In this document: positions 9,046-17,337 of the stretch, piece by piece
Layout of the letters: every line of letters begins with the position of its first letter
How positions within the stretch are numbered: the first letter of the stretch is position 1
DNA from: a bacterium
GTDB lineage: Bacteria > Armatimonadota > Zipacnadia > Zipacnadales > Zipacnadaceae
Assembly (NCBI GenBank): GCA_030603495.1
Contig: JAUVXR010000018.1
Location: forward strand, 1 to 51,202
DNA length: 51,202 bases
Direction of reading: 5' to 3'
The notes under the pieces: model-generated
Seen by the model: only the letters and a program-made list of their open reading frames with translations
Database searches by the model: none
What the model was told of the DNA's origin: nothing
Position numbers and translations under genes: made by a program

Positions 9046-9606
9046 CTACTGCTGCTCCTGCGACCACTCCACGAAGGCAGCCCCAGCACCGATAAGCGCG
9101 GGCAGGACGTACGACTTTGTCCGCTGCCTGATCGGCAGAATGTCGAAGATCGGCATGCCCATGGGACCGAAGCTGCGTTCCATGGTCAGCGAACAGGTGA
9201 CCGTTCCCCCACCACCCCCGCCAGCCGCAGCAATGCCCAGGACAGGTGTGCCCTTGACCTTGTTGTTCTCGCCTTGTGTCGCCTCGCACCGGCGCAGGCG
9301 GTCGAGGAAGGCCTTGGCTGACTCGCTGAGGTCGCCGTAGTAGACGGGTACGCTGAGGATCAGCGCATCGGCCGCCCACAGCTTCTCGCGGAGCGCCTGA
9401 AAGTCGTCCTCGATGATACAATTCCCCTCGCGGCGACAGATGCCCCAGCCATCCTCGCATTGCCGGCACCGTTCGATGTCCAGCTCGCACAGGTCGACCA
9501 GTTCGCCATCTGCTCCCGCTTGCTGCGCCCCCTGGAGCGCCTCCCTGGCACAGGCGGCCGTGAGGCCGTCACTGTTGGGACTTGCCTGAACCGCTAGCAC
9601 TCGCAT
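9046..9606 (-). CDS. NADPH-dependent FMN reductase / iron-sulfur flavoprotein family
   Basis: A 186-residue flavodoxin-fold protein. The N-terminus MRVLAVQASPNSDG is the FMN phosphate-binding loop of the NADPH-dependent FMN reductase family. Four cysteines follow in the order C-x2-C-x7-C-x5-C (CRQCEDGWGIC ... GNC), just before a DDF motif, as in iron-sulfur flavoproteins that bind a [4Fe-4S] cluster. SVPVYYGDLS is the second flavin-contact segment and a glycine-rich AAGGGGGG loop follows. The start at 9606 is preceded by AGAGAGGTG six bases upstream; the longer start at 9633 has no such site. It is divergent from the threonine aldolase gene. The substrate is unknown. Confidence 0.8.
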   Translation of the reverse strand: MRVLAVQASPNSDGLTAACAREALQGAQQAGADGELVDLCELDIERCRQCEDGWGICRREGNCIIEDDFQALREKLWAADALILSVPVYYGDLSESAKAFLDRLRRCEATQGENNKVKGTPVLGIAAAGGGGGGTVTCSLTMERSFGPMGMPIFDILPIRQRTKSYVLPALIGAGAAFVEWSQEQQ

Positions 9607-9808
9607 TGAATTCACCTCTCTGTGAGCCATCACTGTGGACCTCTGGATTTCCGCACAACCATACTCCGTCCCTTCTTACTTGTACAGGAGGGCAACTGTT
9701 TCCTTCCGGCACTAGCCGCCGTGTGCACATAAGGGGTAGGGAGGAATAGGTGGCTCTGGCGCAGAATTTAGTCACAATAGGATAACTCCTGGTCATGGGG
9801 GCCGCTGG

Positions 9809-10852
9809 ATGAATGAGAGTACCGTGATTGATCTGCGTTCAGACACGAAAACCCTCCCCTCCGATTTGATGCGAAAAGCGATGGCCGAGGCAGAGGTCGG
9901 CGACGATGTCGCCGGTGAGGACCCGACGGTCAACGAGTTGGAGGCGAGAGCAGCGGAGATACTGGGGAAAGAAGCCGCCCTCTTTGTGACCTCCGGCACC
10001 CAGGGCAACCTGGTCAGCCTGCTCGCCCACACCCAGCCCGGCCAGAAGATCATTTTAGAGCAGGACGCGCACATCTTCCACTACGAGCGCGGCGGCCTGG
10101 CCCGGATCGCCGGGCTGCTGGCGCACCCTCTTCCCGGACATGGTGCAATGGACCCCGCAGATGTGGAAGCCGCGATCTGGCCCCAGGAGGTTCACCGTGC
10201 ACCAACCGGCCTCATCGAGCTCGAGAATACACACAACCGGGCCGGCGGGAGCTGTCTCAGTGTGGAACAGACAGAAGCGATCTGCGAGGTGGCCCGCCGT
10301 CACCGCGTGCCCGTGCACATTGACGGAGCCCGCATCTTTGATGCCGCTGTTGCCCTGGAAGTCCCCGCTTGTCAACTGGCCGCCCCAGCCGACTCGGTTA
10401 CTTTCTGCCTGTCCAAGAGTCTGGGGGCGCCGGTGGGCAGCCTGGTTTGCGGTAGCGCTGAGTTCATCGCGAGGGCGCGCGAATTTCGCAAGATTCTGGG
10501 CGGGGGCATGCGCCAGGTGGGTATCATTGCCGCCGCGGGCCTGGTAGCGCTGGAACACGAGTTGCCCCGCCTGCACGAAGACCACAAGAAGGCTAGGCAG
10601 ATCGCCGAAACCCTTCAGGAGTTGCCCGGTGTGTACCTTGACATAACCACGGTGCAGACCAATATGGTACGATTCGAGCTGCACCGCGACGACATGACCG
10701 CGCCTGACCTGTGCGCCCGTCTGGCAGACTACGGGATAAACGCAATAGCTCAAGACGCCATACGGATTCGGTTCGTGACGCACCGGGACGTAAGCTTTGC
10801 CGACGTCGAGCGCGTGTGCAGTGCCCTGCGCACAGTGCTGGCCCCGGATTGA
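9809..10852 (+). CDS. ltaE: Low-specificity L-threonine aldolase
   Basis: A 347-residue fold-type I PLP enzyme that splits L-threonine or L-allo-threonine to glycine and acetaldehyde in the cytosol. IDLRSDTKT at the N-terminus and EVGDDVAGEDPTVNELE are classical threonine aldolase signatures. HIDGARIFDAA (170-180) carries the cofactor-stacking and ring-nitrogen residues, and CLSKSLGAPVGS contains Lys203, the expected Schiff-base lysine. The length is normal for the family (about 340). It begins 202 bp from the divergent flavin reductase. Its stop codon overlaps the -35 hexamer of the promoter for the next gene, so the two genes are probably independently started though collinear. Confidence 0.88.
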   Translation: MNESTVIDLRSDTKTLPSDLMRKAMAEAEVGDDVAGEDPTVNELEARAAEILGKEAALFVTSGTQGNLVSLLAHTQPGQKIILEQDAHIFHYERGGLARIAGLLAHPLPGHGAMDPADVEAAIWPQEVHRAPTGLIELENTHNRAGGSCLSVEQTEAICEVARRHRVPVHIDGARIFDAAVALEVPACQLAAPADSVTFCLSKSLGAPVGSLVCGSAEFIARAREFRKILGGGMRQVGIIAAAGLVALEHELPRLHEDHKKARQIAETLQELPGVYLDITTVQTNMVRFELHRDDMTAPDLCARLADYGINAIAQDAIRIRFVTHRDVSFADVERVCSALRTVLAPD

Positions 10853-10877
10853 CGGATGCAGCCCGCGACTCTATAAT
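10849..10877 (+). promoter_or_regulatory. Sigma70-type promoter overlapping the ltaE stop codon
   Basis: TTGACG (10849-10854) and TATAAT (10872-10877) are separated by 17 bp. The -35 hexamer contains the TGA stop of the threonine aldolase gene (10850-10852). Expected initiation is near 10884, about 40 nt before the start of the following gene. Confidence 0.65.
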
Positions 10878-10922
10878 GCCCGCTGGCATGGTAGACCAGC
10901 TATTGAAGGAGCATCACTGTTA

Positions 10923-11750
10923 ATGAGCTTTCCGATGACCGAAATTGGCGGCATTGCCGTATCCCGAATGATGATAGGAATCAACTGGTTCATAGGCTGT
11001 TCCCATACCAGCCATGCCAAGGACCAGTGGATCAAGCGCTATATGACTGTCGAGCGCATTGTTGAGGTGCTGGAGGCCTGCACAGCGGAGGGTCTCAACT
11101 GCATCTGTGGCGGCCTCGAGCCGAAAATACGGGAGGCCCTTTCGGGCCACGAAGAAAAGACCGGCCGCCACATCTACTGGTTCATTACACCCATTGGGTC
11201 GTCAGTACCCGAGTTGCTGGATAACATCGAAGTCTGTGGGCAGTGGGGTGCCGAGTTTTGCCTGCCCCACCAGGCTTACACCGATAACAACCTGATAGTC
11301 GCCGAGAAGCGAATTGAGGGACTTGAGGAAATCGTCCAAAAGATCCGTGGTCTCGGTATGATTCCTGGCCTCAGTACCCATAAACCGGAGACCATAACAG
11401 TCTGCGACGAAGTCGGATATGACGTAACCACTTACATCCAGCCGTACAACGCTGCGGGCTTTCTTTGCCAGGTGGAAACAGACTGGGTAGCCCGGATCAT
11501 CAGTAATACTCCCAAACCGGTCATCTGCATCAAACCGCTGGCGGCCGGGCGTCTCCTGCCGCCTACCGGGCTCAGCTTTGTTTACAACTCCATCAAGCCC
11601 ATTGACACGGTCTGCGTGGGGTTGCTTAGCCCCGAGGAAGCGCGAGAGGATATCGCTATCGCCCGCAGCCTGCTCACCGGCGTCGAAGAGAAGCGCCAGT
11701 TGCAGTACACCCGCAGCAAATCGGCCCTGGAGTCCCATATGCAGCCATGA
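10923..11750 (+). CDS. TIM-barrel protein, aldo/keto-reductase-like, unknown function (paralogue 1)
   Basis: A 275-residue soluble protein with a barrel-like pattern of hydrophobic strands. Near the N-terminus it has MIGINWFIGCSHTS and near the C-terminus KPLAAGR followed by IKPIDTVCVGLLSPEEARED. The protein starting at 12753 shares both segments, so the two are paralogues. The ending resembles the last strands of aldo/keto reductases, but the Tyr-Lys-His catalytic set is not evident. I therefore do not assign a reaction. ATG 10923 is the first start after the promoter; AAGGAG lies 11 bases upstream. It is followed 31 bp later by a sugar-phosphate isomerase-like gene, suggesting joint work on a carbohydrate or polyol. 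Confidence 0.65.
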   Translation: MSFPMTEIGGIAVSRMMIGINWFIGCSHTSHAKDQWIKRYMTVERIVEVLEACTAEGLNCICGGLEPKIREALSGHEEKTGRHIYWFITPIGSSVPELLDNIEVCGQWGAEFCLPHQAYTDNNLIVAEKRIEGLEEIVQKIRGLGMIPGLSTHKPETITVCDEVGYDVTTYIQPYNAAGFLCQVETDWVARIISNTPKPVICIKPLAAGRLLPPTGLSFVYNSIKPIDTVCVGLLSPEEAREDIAIARSLLTGVEEKRQLQYTRSKSALESHMQP

Positions 11751-11781
11751 AGCCAGGGCACCGCTCCACGGAGACTAACCA

Positions 11782-12576
11782 ATGAAAGTTGGCATAAGCT
11801 GCATTATTACGCCGCAGGAATGGTCTTTTTCTGAGTTGCTGGCGAACTGCCGGAAGCTAGGTTACGAGGCGGTCGAACTGGCAATTCGCAACCAGGGGGA
11901 ACCGACACTCGACACCGGGCCGTCTCGATTGGCCGAAATGGCCGCCGAGGCGCAGACGGCGGGCATCGAGCTGGCCGCCGTTGTGCTGTCCGGCGAGCCG
12001 AGGGTGGACATCATGAGCAACAATTGGGATGTCCGCAAAGCCAGCATGGAGGCCATTGAGCGGGGCTTGCGCGTCGCCCAGGGTATCGGAATAGACACTA
12101 TGCTCATCACCCCAGGCCGTCTCGGCCCGGATTGCCACTATGATGACGCCTATTTCAACGCCCTGACCACGCTGCGTAAGCTCGCTCCGACCGTCGAAGA
12201 GATCGGCGTGAACCTGGCGGTGGAATATGTCTGGAACTGGTTCCTGACCAGCCCGCTGGAATACCGCCGGTTTCTCGATGACGTGGACTGCGCGCAGATT
12301 GGCTTCTACTTCGATTCAGGCAATATGGCGATCCAGGGCTACCCCGAGCAGTGGGTCAAGATCCTGGGCCGGCATATCAAGAAAGTCCATCTCAAGGACT
12401 TCCGGCGCAGTGACTACTCCTGGCCGCCATTGACCGAGGGCGATGTGGATTTTTCGGCGGTGATGGCCGAACTTCGCCGCATCGGTTACGACGGGCCGCT
12501 GCTCTCAGAAGTAGCCGAAAGCATAGCCCCGTTTGAGGAGACTGCCGCAGCCATTCGCCGAATAATGGCAATGTAG
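11782..12576 (+). CDS. Sugar phosphate isomerase/epimerase-like (xylose isomerase-like TIM barrel)
   Basis: A 264-residue member of the AP-endonuclease-2 / xylose-isomerase-like superfamily, whose members use two divalent metals to move carbonyl groups or epimerise sugars. Visible features are the N-terminal strand KVGISCIITP, LAVEYVWNWF with a likely metal-binding Glu, GFYFDSGNM with the Asp that follows the next strand, and KKVHLKDFRRS near residue 200, carrying the characteristic H-L-K-D segment. A late LLSEVAES adds the last Glu. GGAG eight bases upstream supports the ATG at 11782. It sits between two paralogous barrel proteins. The substrate is not evident. Confidence 0.8.
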   Translation: MKVGISCIITPQEWSFSELLANCRKLGYEAVELAIRNQGEPTLDTGPSRLAEMAAEAQTAGIELAAVVLSGEPRVDIMSNNWDVRKASMEAIERGLRVAQGIGIDTMLITPGRLGPDCHYDDAYFNALTTLRKLAPTVEEIGVNLAVEYVWNWFLTSPLEYRRFLDDVDCAQIGFYFDSGNMAIQGYPEQWVKILGRHIKKVHLKDFRRSDYSWPPLTEGDVDFSAVMAELRRIGYDGPLLSEVAESIAPFEETAAAIRRIMAM

Positions 12577-12752
12577 TAGCACTGCCAATTCGACCGTGGA
12601 AGCAACCTCATAACAAACTCGCGCCTGCAGGTGCAACCAAAAGAACGCGTAGCAACGTCAACCCCATAAACATCACTTTGAAGCGACGTACAGTCCCATG
12701 CACGATAGATGGCACTTGAGCTCGCTTGTCAACGGTATAGAGGAGATGAACT

Positions 12753-13547
12753 ATGTCTATAGCAACCGTCAATCTGGGTCGCCATCGCATCACCCGGCTC
12801 ATCATTGGTGGGAATCCCTTCAGCGGATGCTCACACCAGAGTCGCGAGCGCGACGAAGAGATGCTCAACTATTACACGACTGACCGCATCAAGCAGACAC
12901 TTCGGGAGTGCGAGGCTGCCGGCATTAACACATGCCTCATGCGGGCTGATGCCCATATCCTCCGAGTGTTGCGCGAGTATCGGAACGAAGGGGGCACGAT
13001 CCAGTGGATTGCGCAACAGGCCGGTGAGCAAGCCTTCGAAGGCAACTTACAACGGGCAGTTGCCGATGGGGCCATCGCGTACTTTGTGCATGGGGCCGTT
13101 GCAGACCAATTATACGCTGAAGGCAAGCTGGGCCGTATCACCGATATGGTTGCTTGCATCAAAGACGCTGGTATTCCCGCAGGGGTTGCAGGACATGCGC
13201 TCGAGGTGCATCGAGCGGTGGATCAGGCGGGGATTGCTGTGGACTTTCACGTGGTCTGTTTCTACAACTGTGGCAGCATTCATGCAGGGAGGGGCAATGA
13301 GTTTAGCACTACTGACCCGCCGAAGGCGGTCAATATTATTCAGGAAATCCAAAAACCGTGCATTGCCTACAAAGTGCTAGGTGCCGGGCGTGTGTCTGCG
13401 CAAGAGGGGCTGAGCTATGCTTTCGCTAATATCAAGCCCACGGATGCGGTTGTCGTGGGGATGTTTACGAAGGATAAGCCGGGAATGGTTGAGGAAAACG
13501 TGAGGCTGGCAGAGCGGGCGATCTCGAGTACTTGTGATGCTCCATAA
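12753..13547 (+). CDS. TIM-barrel protein, aldo/keto-reductase-like, unknown function (paralogue 2)
   Basis: A 264-residue paralogue of the protein at 10923. The shared N-terminal signature is LIIGGNPFSGCSHQS followed by an acidic residue. The shared C-terminal block is KVLGAGR then YAFANIKPTDAVVVGMF. Between these the two differ considerably, so the duplication is old. The Gly-Cys-Ser-His motif in both is a good candidate for an active-site or metal-binding element but is not one I know from a characterised enzyme. GAGGAG seven bases upstream supports the ATG. A 176-bp gap separates it from the isomerase, so it may have its own promoter, which I could not identify. Confidence 0.65.
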   Translation: MSIATVNLGRHRITRLIIGGNPFSGCSHQSRERDEEMLNYYTTDRIKQTLRECEAAGINTCLMRADAHILRVLREYRNEGGTIQWIAQQAGEQAFEGNLQRAVADGAIAYFVHGAVADQLYAEGKLGRITDMVACIKDAGIPAGVAGHALEVHRAVDQAGIAVDFHVVCFYNCGSIHAGRGNEFSTTDPPKAVNIIQEIQKPCIAYKVLGAGRVSAQEGLSYAFANIKPTDAVVVGMFTKDKPGMVEENVRLAERAISSTCDAP

Positions 13548-13948
13548 CCAAAGCACGAGAAGCGTTGATGTCACAGGGGGCGCTCCATTTGCTGAGCGGT
13601 TCGGGTGACCGCACACACCGGAGTGCCCATAGCCAGCCACCGAGGCGCGTCTTGAGTGCTCGACGTGGTTGAGACAACGTTAGCATCCCGAGCATGTCAT
13701 GCAGTTGGGAGCCTTCAATTCAGGTGATAGAATGAAGCTGCAAGTGCGCGATCGAGACCGCGTTGCGCGGATCCTGGCCCACCAGGAGGCCGACCGTCAT
13801 GCGCTATGCCTAGGCCGTCAGCACGACCGAAGTTGCAACCTGACCAGTGGGGCTCAATCGTCTTTGAGTAGCCCGGAACTATGGCCGCATTCGGACAGTC
13901 AAAGGGAATGACGGGCAACATTCCGCAGTCTGGCGAAAGCCGGTAACA
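13548..13948. other. Gene-free region with a possible UroD-like relic
   Basis: No intact gene is visible. In the plus frame from ATG 13732 the words RDRDRVARILAHQEADR resemble the first 17-20 residues of uroporphyrinogen-decarboxylase-like proteins, which typically start R-E-R-V-L-x-x-L-x-H-x-E-x-D-R. The resemblance stops there. It could be a 5' remnant, but the match is short. Confidence 0.3.
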
Positions 13949-14596
13949 ATGGTCACTAACAACACAATCGCGCAATCATCGGAACAGGCACCACCTCGCA
14001 AGCGGTCGGGGTTCTGCTGTGGTTGCCTCGTAGCCACGGTGGTACTGAGCACGGTCTTTGTCCTGGTGCTGTTGATGCTGTTTTCCTCGCCGGACAAGAT
14101 CGTGGCACGCGCGAGCCGCTCTCTAGGCCCCCGGGACACAATCGACCGGGCCGCTACGCAGGTTACTGAGGCGCAGATGCAGGCGGTACGCGGGGTGAAG
14201 CCGACGGTGCGGATCCAGGTCTCGGACGCGGATATCAATGCCTACCTAAGCGAGCACCGCGACGAGCTGAACCTGCCCTCCGGACTTCGAGACCCGAAGG
14301 TGGCCTTTGGCGAGGGCCACATTGAGGGCAGCATCCGTACGAAGGTCGCCTTCGTGCCGGTACGGGTACGGGTGACGATGAACCCCGAGGTGGTAGATGG
14401 TGAACTGGTCCTACACATCGAGAAGGTCAAGGCGGGGAAGCTAGGAGTGACCGGGTTCATGGGCGACCGCTTGGTCAGCAGAATCACCGAATTGGCTGAC
14501 CAGCGCCTGGAGCAAAGCGGGGTCGAACTGAAGGATGTCCAAGTTACGCCCGGCACGCTGATCCTCACGGGCACACTTAAACCTGACAGCGACTGA
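13949..14596 (+). CDS. Membrane-anchored protein of unknown function
   Basis: A 215-residue protein with a basic, Cys-containing N-terminus (PPRKRSGFCCGC), one strong transmembrane segment (about residues 28-46) and an extracytoplasmic domain. The domain contains VRIQVSDADINAYLSEH, then alternating beta-strand text (VAFVPVRVRVTMNPEV). This recalls anchored proteins such as the YpmS/DUF2140 and LmeA-like groups, in which a beta-rich domain binds lipid, but I would not assign the family firmly. Its stop codon (14594-14596) directly abuts the stop of the convergent acyl-CoA synthetase gene with no base between. No clear ribosome binding site precedes the ATG. Confidence 0.6.
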   Translation: MVTNNTIAQSSEQAPPRKRSGFCCGCLVATVVLSTVFVLVLLMLFSSPDKIVARASRSLGPRDTIDRAATQVTEAQMQAVRGVKPTVRIQVSDADINAYLSEHRDELNLPSGLRDPKVAFGEGHIEGSIRTKVAFVPVRVRVTMNPEVVDGELVLHIEKVKAGKLGVTGFMGDRLVSRITELADQRLEQSGVELKDVQVTPGTLILTGTLKPDSD

Positions 14597-16084
14597 TTAC
14601 CCCGGTTCGTCTCGGAGCTGGCGCTTGAGCACCTTACCCATCGCGTTACGTGGCAGTGCCTCGACGAAAACAATGCGACTGGGGCGCTGATAGTCAACCA
14701 GCCGCTCGCGGCAGTAGGCGTCAATCGTTGATTCGGTCAATTCGCCATCGTCCCTGACCACCACAGCTACTACCCGCTCTCCTTTGCGTTGGTCGGGCAC
14801 ACCGATGACCGCCGACTCCCGCACGCCCGGGCAAGAGTTGATCACCCGCTCGACTACCGGCGGATAGACATTGTACCCGCTGACGATGATCAGGTCCTTC
14901 AGGCGACCGCGCAGCGTGAGCATACCGTCGGCATCCCGCTCACCCAGATCACCGGTGGCGAACCAGCCCGCCTCGTCGAATGATTCGCTCATTGCTTGGG
15001 GCTTCCGCCAATAGCGATCGAATAGATTCGGCCCCCGCACCCAGACCTGCCCCACTTGGTCAACCTGAGTTAGTTCGCCCTCTTTGCTTCTGACCTCCAC
15101 CTCAATTCCCGGCAGCGGCAGCCCCACCGACCCCTGCTTCTTGGGCCCGTCCAGCGGCAGACTGGCGATTACGTGTGTTTCGGTCATCCCGTAGCGGTTT
15201 ATGACCGGGCGTCCTATGATCTCCTCGAGCTGAGGCAGCACCTCCGGACGGATCGGCGCTGAACCGCAGGTTATCAGGCGCAACTGCTGCCACCTCTTTG
15301 CTGCATCGGGGAATTCGGGGCGATCCAGGAATGAATAATGGAAGGGTGGCACGCCGTAGAAGACCGTCGCCTCTGCGATTTGGCGCATAGTGTTGCGCGG
15401 ATGAAAGCGATCGGCGATGATCATCTCGCAGCCGGTTGTCAGCGCGACGTGGCAGCCAAACGACAGACCGTGTATGTGGTACAGCGGCAGGCAGTTAAGT
15501 AGCACATCGTCGGGGGTGAACTGCCAGCATTCCGCCAGGGCAGAGACAGCGGCCGCCAGACTGCCATGAGTGTGCATGATGCCCTTGGGCTGGCCGGTAG
15601 TACCTGAAGAATAGAGCATAAACGCATCTTGCTCAGGACTGAAGGCCGGTTCGCTCAGCGGTTCGCCTTGCTCGTCCAGCAGAGCATAGGGATCCAGCAC
15701 CTGGCAGTCCGCCGACTGCTCCGCAGCCAGCTTGGCGATTACCTCAGCAGGGCCACCACTAGCAATGGCGAATCGCGCTCCCGAGTCCGACAGGAAGTAG
15801 CTCAACTCCGGCGGCGTGTAAGCGGGATTCAGCGGCACTGACACACCCCCAGCCAGGATGGCTGCCAGGTGGCAGGTCAGCAGCGGCAGCTTCTCCTCGC
15901 AGACCACCAGGACGCGATCGCCGGGCTCCAGTCCCCGGGCGCGCAAGTTGCCGCCGGCTATGAGAGCCGTGCGAAACAAGTCGCCGTAGGAGATACTCTC
16001 CTGCTTATAGCGCAGCGCCGGATGATCAGAGCGCGTCGCCGCAACCGTCAGCAAGTGCTCACCAAAGGGCATCGCGCTGGCCAT
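14597..16084 (-). CDS. AMP-forming acyl-CoA synthetase (class I adenylate-forming enzyme)
   Basis: A 495-residue enzyme that activates a carboxylic acid as acyl-AMP and transfers it to CoA. The ordered motifs are complete: the P-loop-like YSSGTTGQPKGIMHTH, the aromatic-Gly gate region YGMTETH, the ATP-ribose-binding TGDLGERDADG, the hinge GRLKDLIIVSGYNVYP, and the C-terminal catalytic lysine segment PRNAMGKVLKRQL. The overall form fits medium- or long-chain acyl-CoA ligases, but substrate cannot be read from sequence. I use the ATG at 16084 (AGAGAGGA ten bases upstream); the frame extends to a GTG at 16117. It follows the RraA-like gene by 39 bp, suggesting one transcript. Confidence 0.85.
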   Translation of the reverse strand: MASAMPFGEHLLTVAATRSDHPALRYKQESISYGDLFRTALIAGGNLRARGLEPGDRVLVVCEEKLPLLTCHLAAILAGGVSVPLNPAYTPPELSYFLSDSGARFAIASGGPAEVIAKLAAEQSADCQVLDPYALLDEQGEPLSEPAFSPEQDAFMLYSSGTTGQPKGIMHTHGSLAAAVSALAECWQFTPDDVLLNCLPLYHIHGLSFGCHVALTTGCEMIIADRFHPRNTMRQIAEATVFYGVPPFHYSFLDRPEFPDAAKRWQQLRLITCGSAPIRPEVLPQLEEIIGRPVINRYGMTETHVIASLPLDGPKKQGSVGLPLPGIEVEVRSKEGELTQVDQVGQVWVRGPNLFDRYWRKPQAMSESFDEAGWFATGDLGERDADGMLTLRGRLKDLIIVSGYNVYPPVVERVINSCPGVRESAVIGVPDQRKGERVVAVVVRDDGELTESTIDAYCRERLVDYQRPSRIVFVEALPRNAMGKVLKRQLRDEPG

Positions 16085-16123
16085 GTGTTCATAATCCTCT
16101 CTGGCGATATTGCCCACCGCTGG

Positions 16124-16849
16124 CTAACTTCGGGCGAATTTGCTGACCGCTTCTGCGCAGCCCCGCGAGAATTCCTCGACAACCGCCACGTAACGGTCAG
16201 GGGTGAAATCGGCTGATCGCGCCAGTTCAATCCGTGGTCGTTCCAACTCTTCCATGACCGCGCAGGCTTCCGCTAGGTTCGGCGCTGTCTCCAGGGGAAT
16301 CAAGCACACGCCGTGCTTGTCGGCGTGAATCAGATCCCCAGGGCGCACGGCCACGCCGCCTACTACCACCGGCTGGCCGAAATCCTCCAGATGCACGTAG
16401 GCATGCGCTACTTGCACGCAGCCGGCAAAGAACTGAAACCCAATCTCGCGAGTCTCGTCCAAATCGCGCACCCCCCCGTTGGTAATATGTCCAACGCAGC
16501 CCAGCGCCTGGTGTAGCGTAGCGTTGCATTCTCCGAAAAGCGCACCTATCGGCTGCTCGTCGAGGTCTTCGGCGACCAGAATGCGCGGAGCCGGCTGAGC
16601 GAGGATATGCTCGTAGTAGGCTCTCATGTCCACTTTCACACCTGGACGCGCCGGCTCTTGCGCGCAGAATGTGGCTGTGGCCGCGTAGCCCACGATTGGG
16701 TCCAACTCGGGGAACCGGCATTCGATGCCGGGAAGCATGAAGCCCTCATTTCGCGGCCGCACGTCGAACATCTCGATCGCATTGCAGACTGTCGGCGTTG
16801 GGTATCTTTTCAGTTCGTCCAGTTGCTCTGGGCTCAAAGAAGCAGTCAT
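16124..16849 (-). CDS. RraA-like family protein (aldolase/decarboxylase-like)
   Basis: A 241-residue member of the RraA / HMG-aldolase fold. The core motif is present: GALFGECNATLHQALGC, then ITNGGVRDLDE, where the Arg and Asp bind the oxoacid and Mg ion in characterised aldolases, and PGDLIHADKHGVCLIP near the end. Members act as 4-hydroxy-4-methyl-2-oxoglutarate / 4-carboxy-4-hydroxy-2-oxoadipate aldolases or as RNase E inhibitors; the longer size here and its neighbours favour metabolism. GAGGAGG seven bases upstream fixes the ATG at 16849. It lies directly upstream of an acyl-CoA synthetase. Confidence 0.8.
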   Translation of the reverse strand: MTASLSPEQLDELKRYPTPTVCNAIEMFDVRPRNEGFMLPGIECRFPELDPIVGYAATATFCAQEPARPGVKVDMRAYYEHILAQPAPRILVAEDLDEQPIGALFGECNATLHQALGCVGHITNGGVRDLDETREIGFQFFAGCVQVAHAYVHLEDFGQPVVVGGVAVRPGDLIHADKHGVCLIPLETAPNLAEACAVMEELERPRIELARSADFTPDRYVAVVEEFSRGCAEAVSKFARS

Positions 16850-17337
16850 TGATTGCCCTCCTCAAATAAAGTGTCACGTGTCTCTACCAATAGCCCGTGG
16901 TCGCCGCGCCCGGACGAATCTAGGCAGAGACCAACGCATGGGCACACTGATATCGGTCATTATAGATCCCGTGCCGCCTAGTCTTTCGCAAGGGAACCGC
17001 AGTTCACCTCCGCCTCATCCGGAAATAGGCAGAAGACTGGCGGGAATAGGAGAAACCCTGGACTGCGAGCCTGGCGTCTCTCACCGGCAATTGCAATCTT
17101 TGAGAAGCCCACGCCATGCCCGTAATGACCGCATCCCACGCCCGTCAGGCCAAGGCCTAAGTGCTCGGTGGCAATGAATGTTGTCTCAGCCCGGCACATA
17201 CTGACCGTGGTTACACCCCGGCATCTCCCAGGCTGGCAGTTGTGGCACTTCCTCAATTGAATGGCCCATCACCAGCACCGCATGAACTACCTACTCTGTC
17301 ACCATAGCAATCCGCGCATCGTACCTGCCGAGATGCT
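16850..17337. other. Intergenic region without recognisable gene
   Basis: Nearly 490 bp without an intact gene. A minus frame of 92 codons (16978-17256) contains GLGLTGVGCGHYGHGVGFSK, which I cannot assign and which has no upstream ribosome binding site. An ATTATA on the plus strand at 16959-16964 (TATAAT on minus) could be the -10 of a promoter for the RraA-like gene, but no -35 is visible at the right distance. Confidence 0.4.

Noticed and set aside
10055-10783. 242-codon minus-strand frame inside the threonine aldolase gene
   Set aside because: It is entirely antisense to a gene with all catalytic motifs intact.
16978-17256. 92-codon minus-strand frame between the RraA-like and amidohydrolase genes
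   Set aside because: No start signal and no recognisable motif; composition is not clearly coding.
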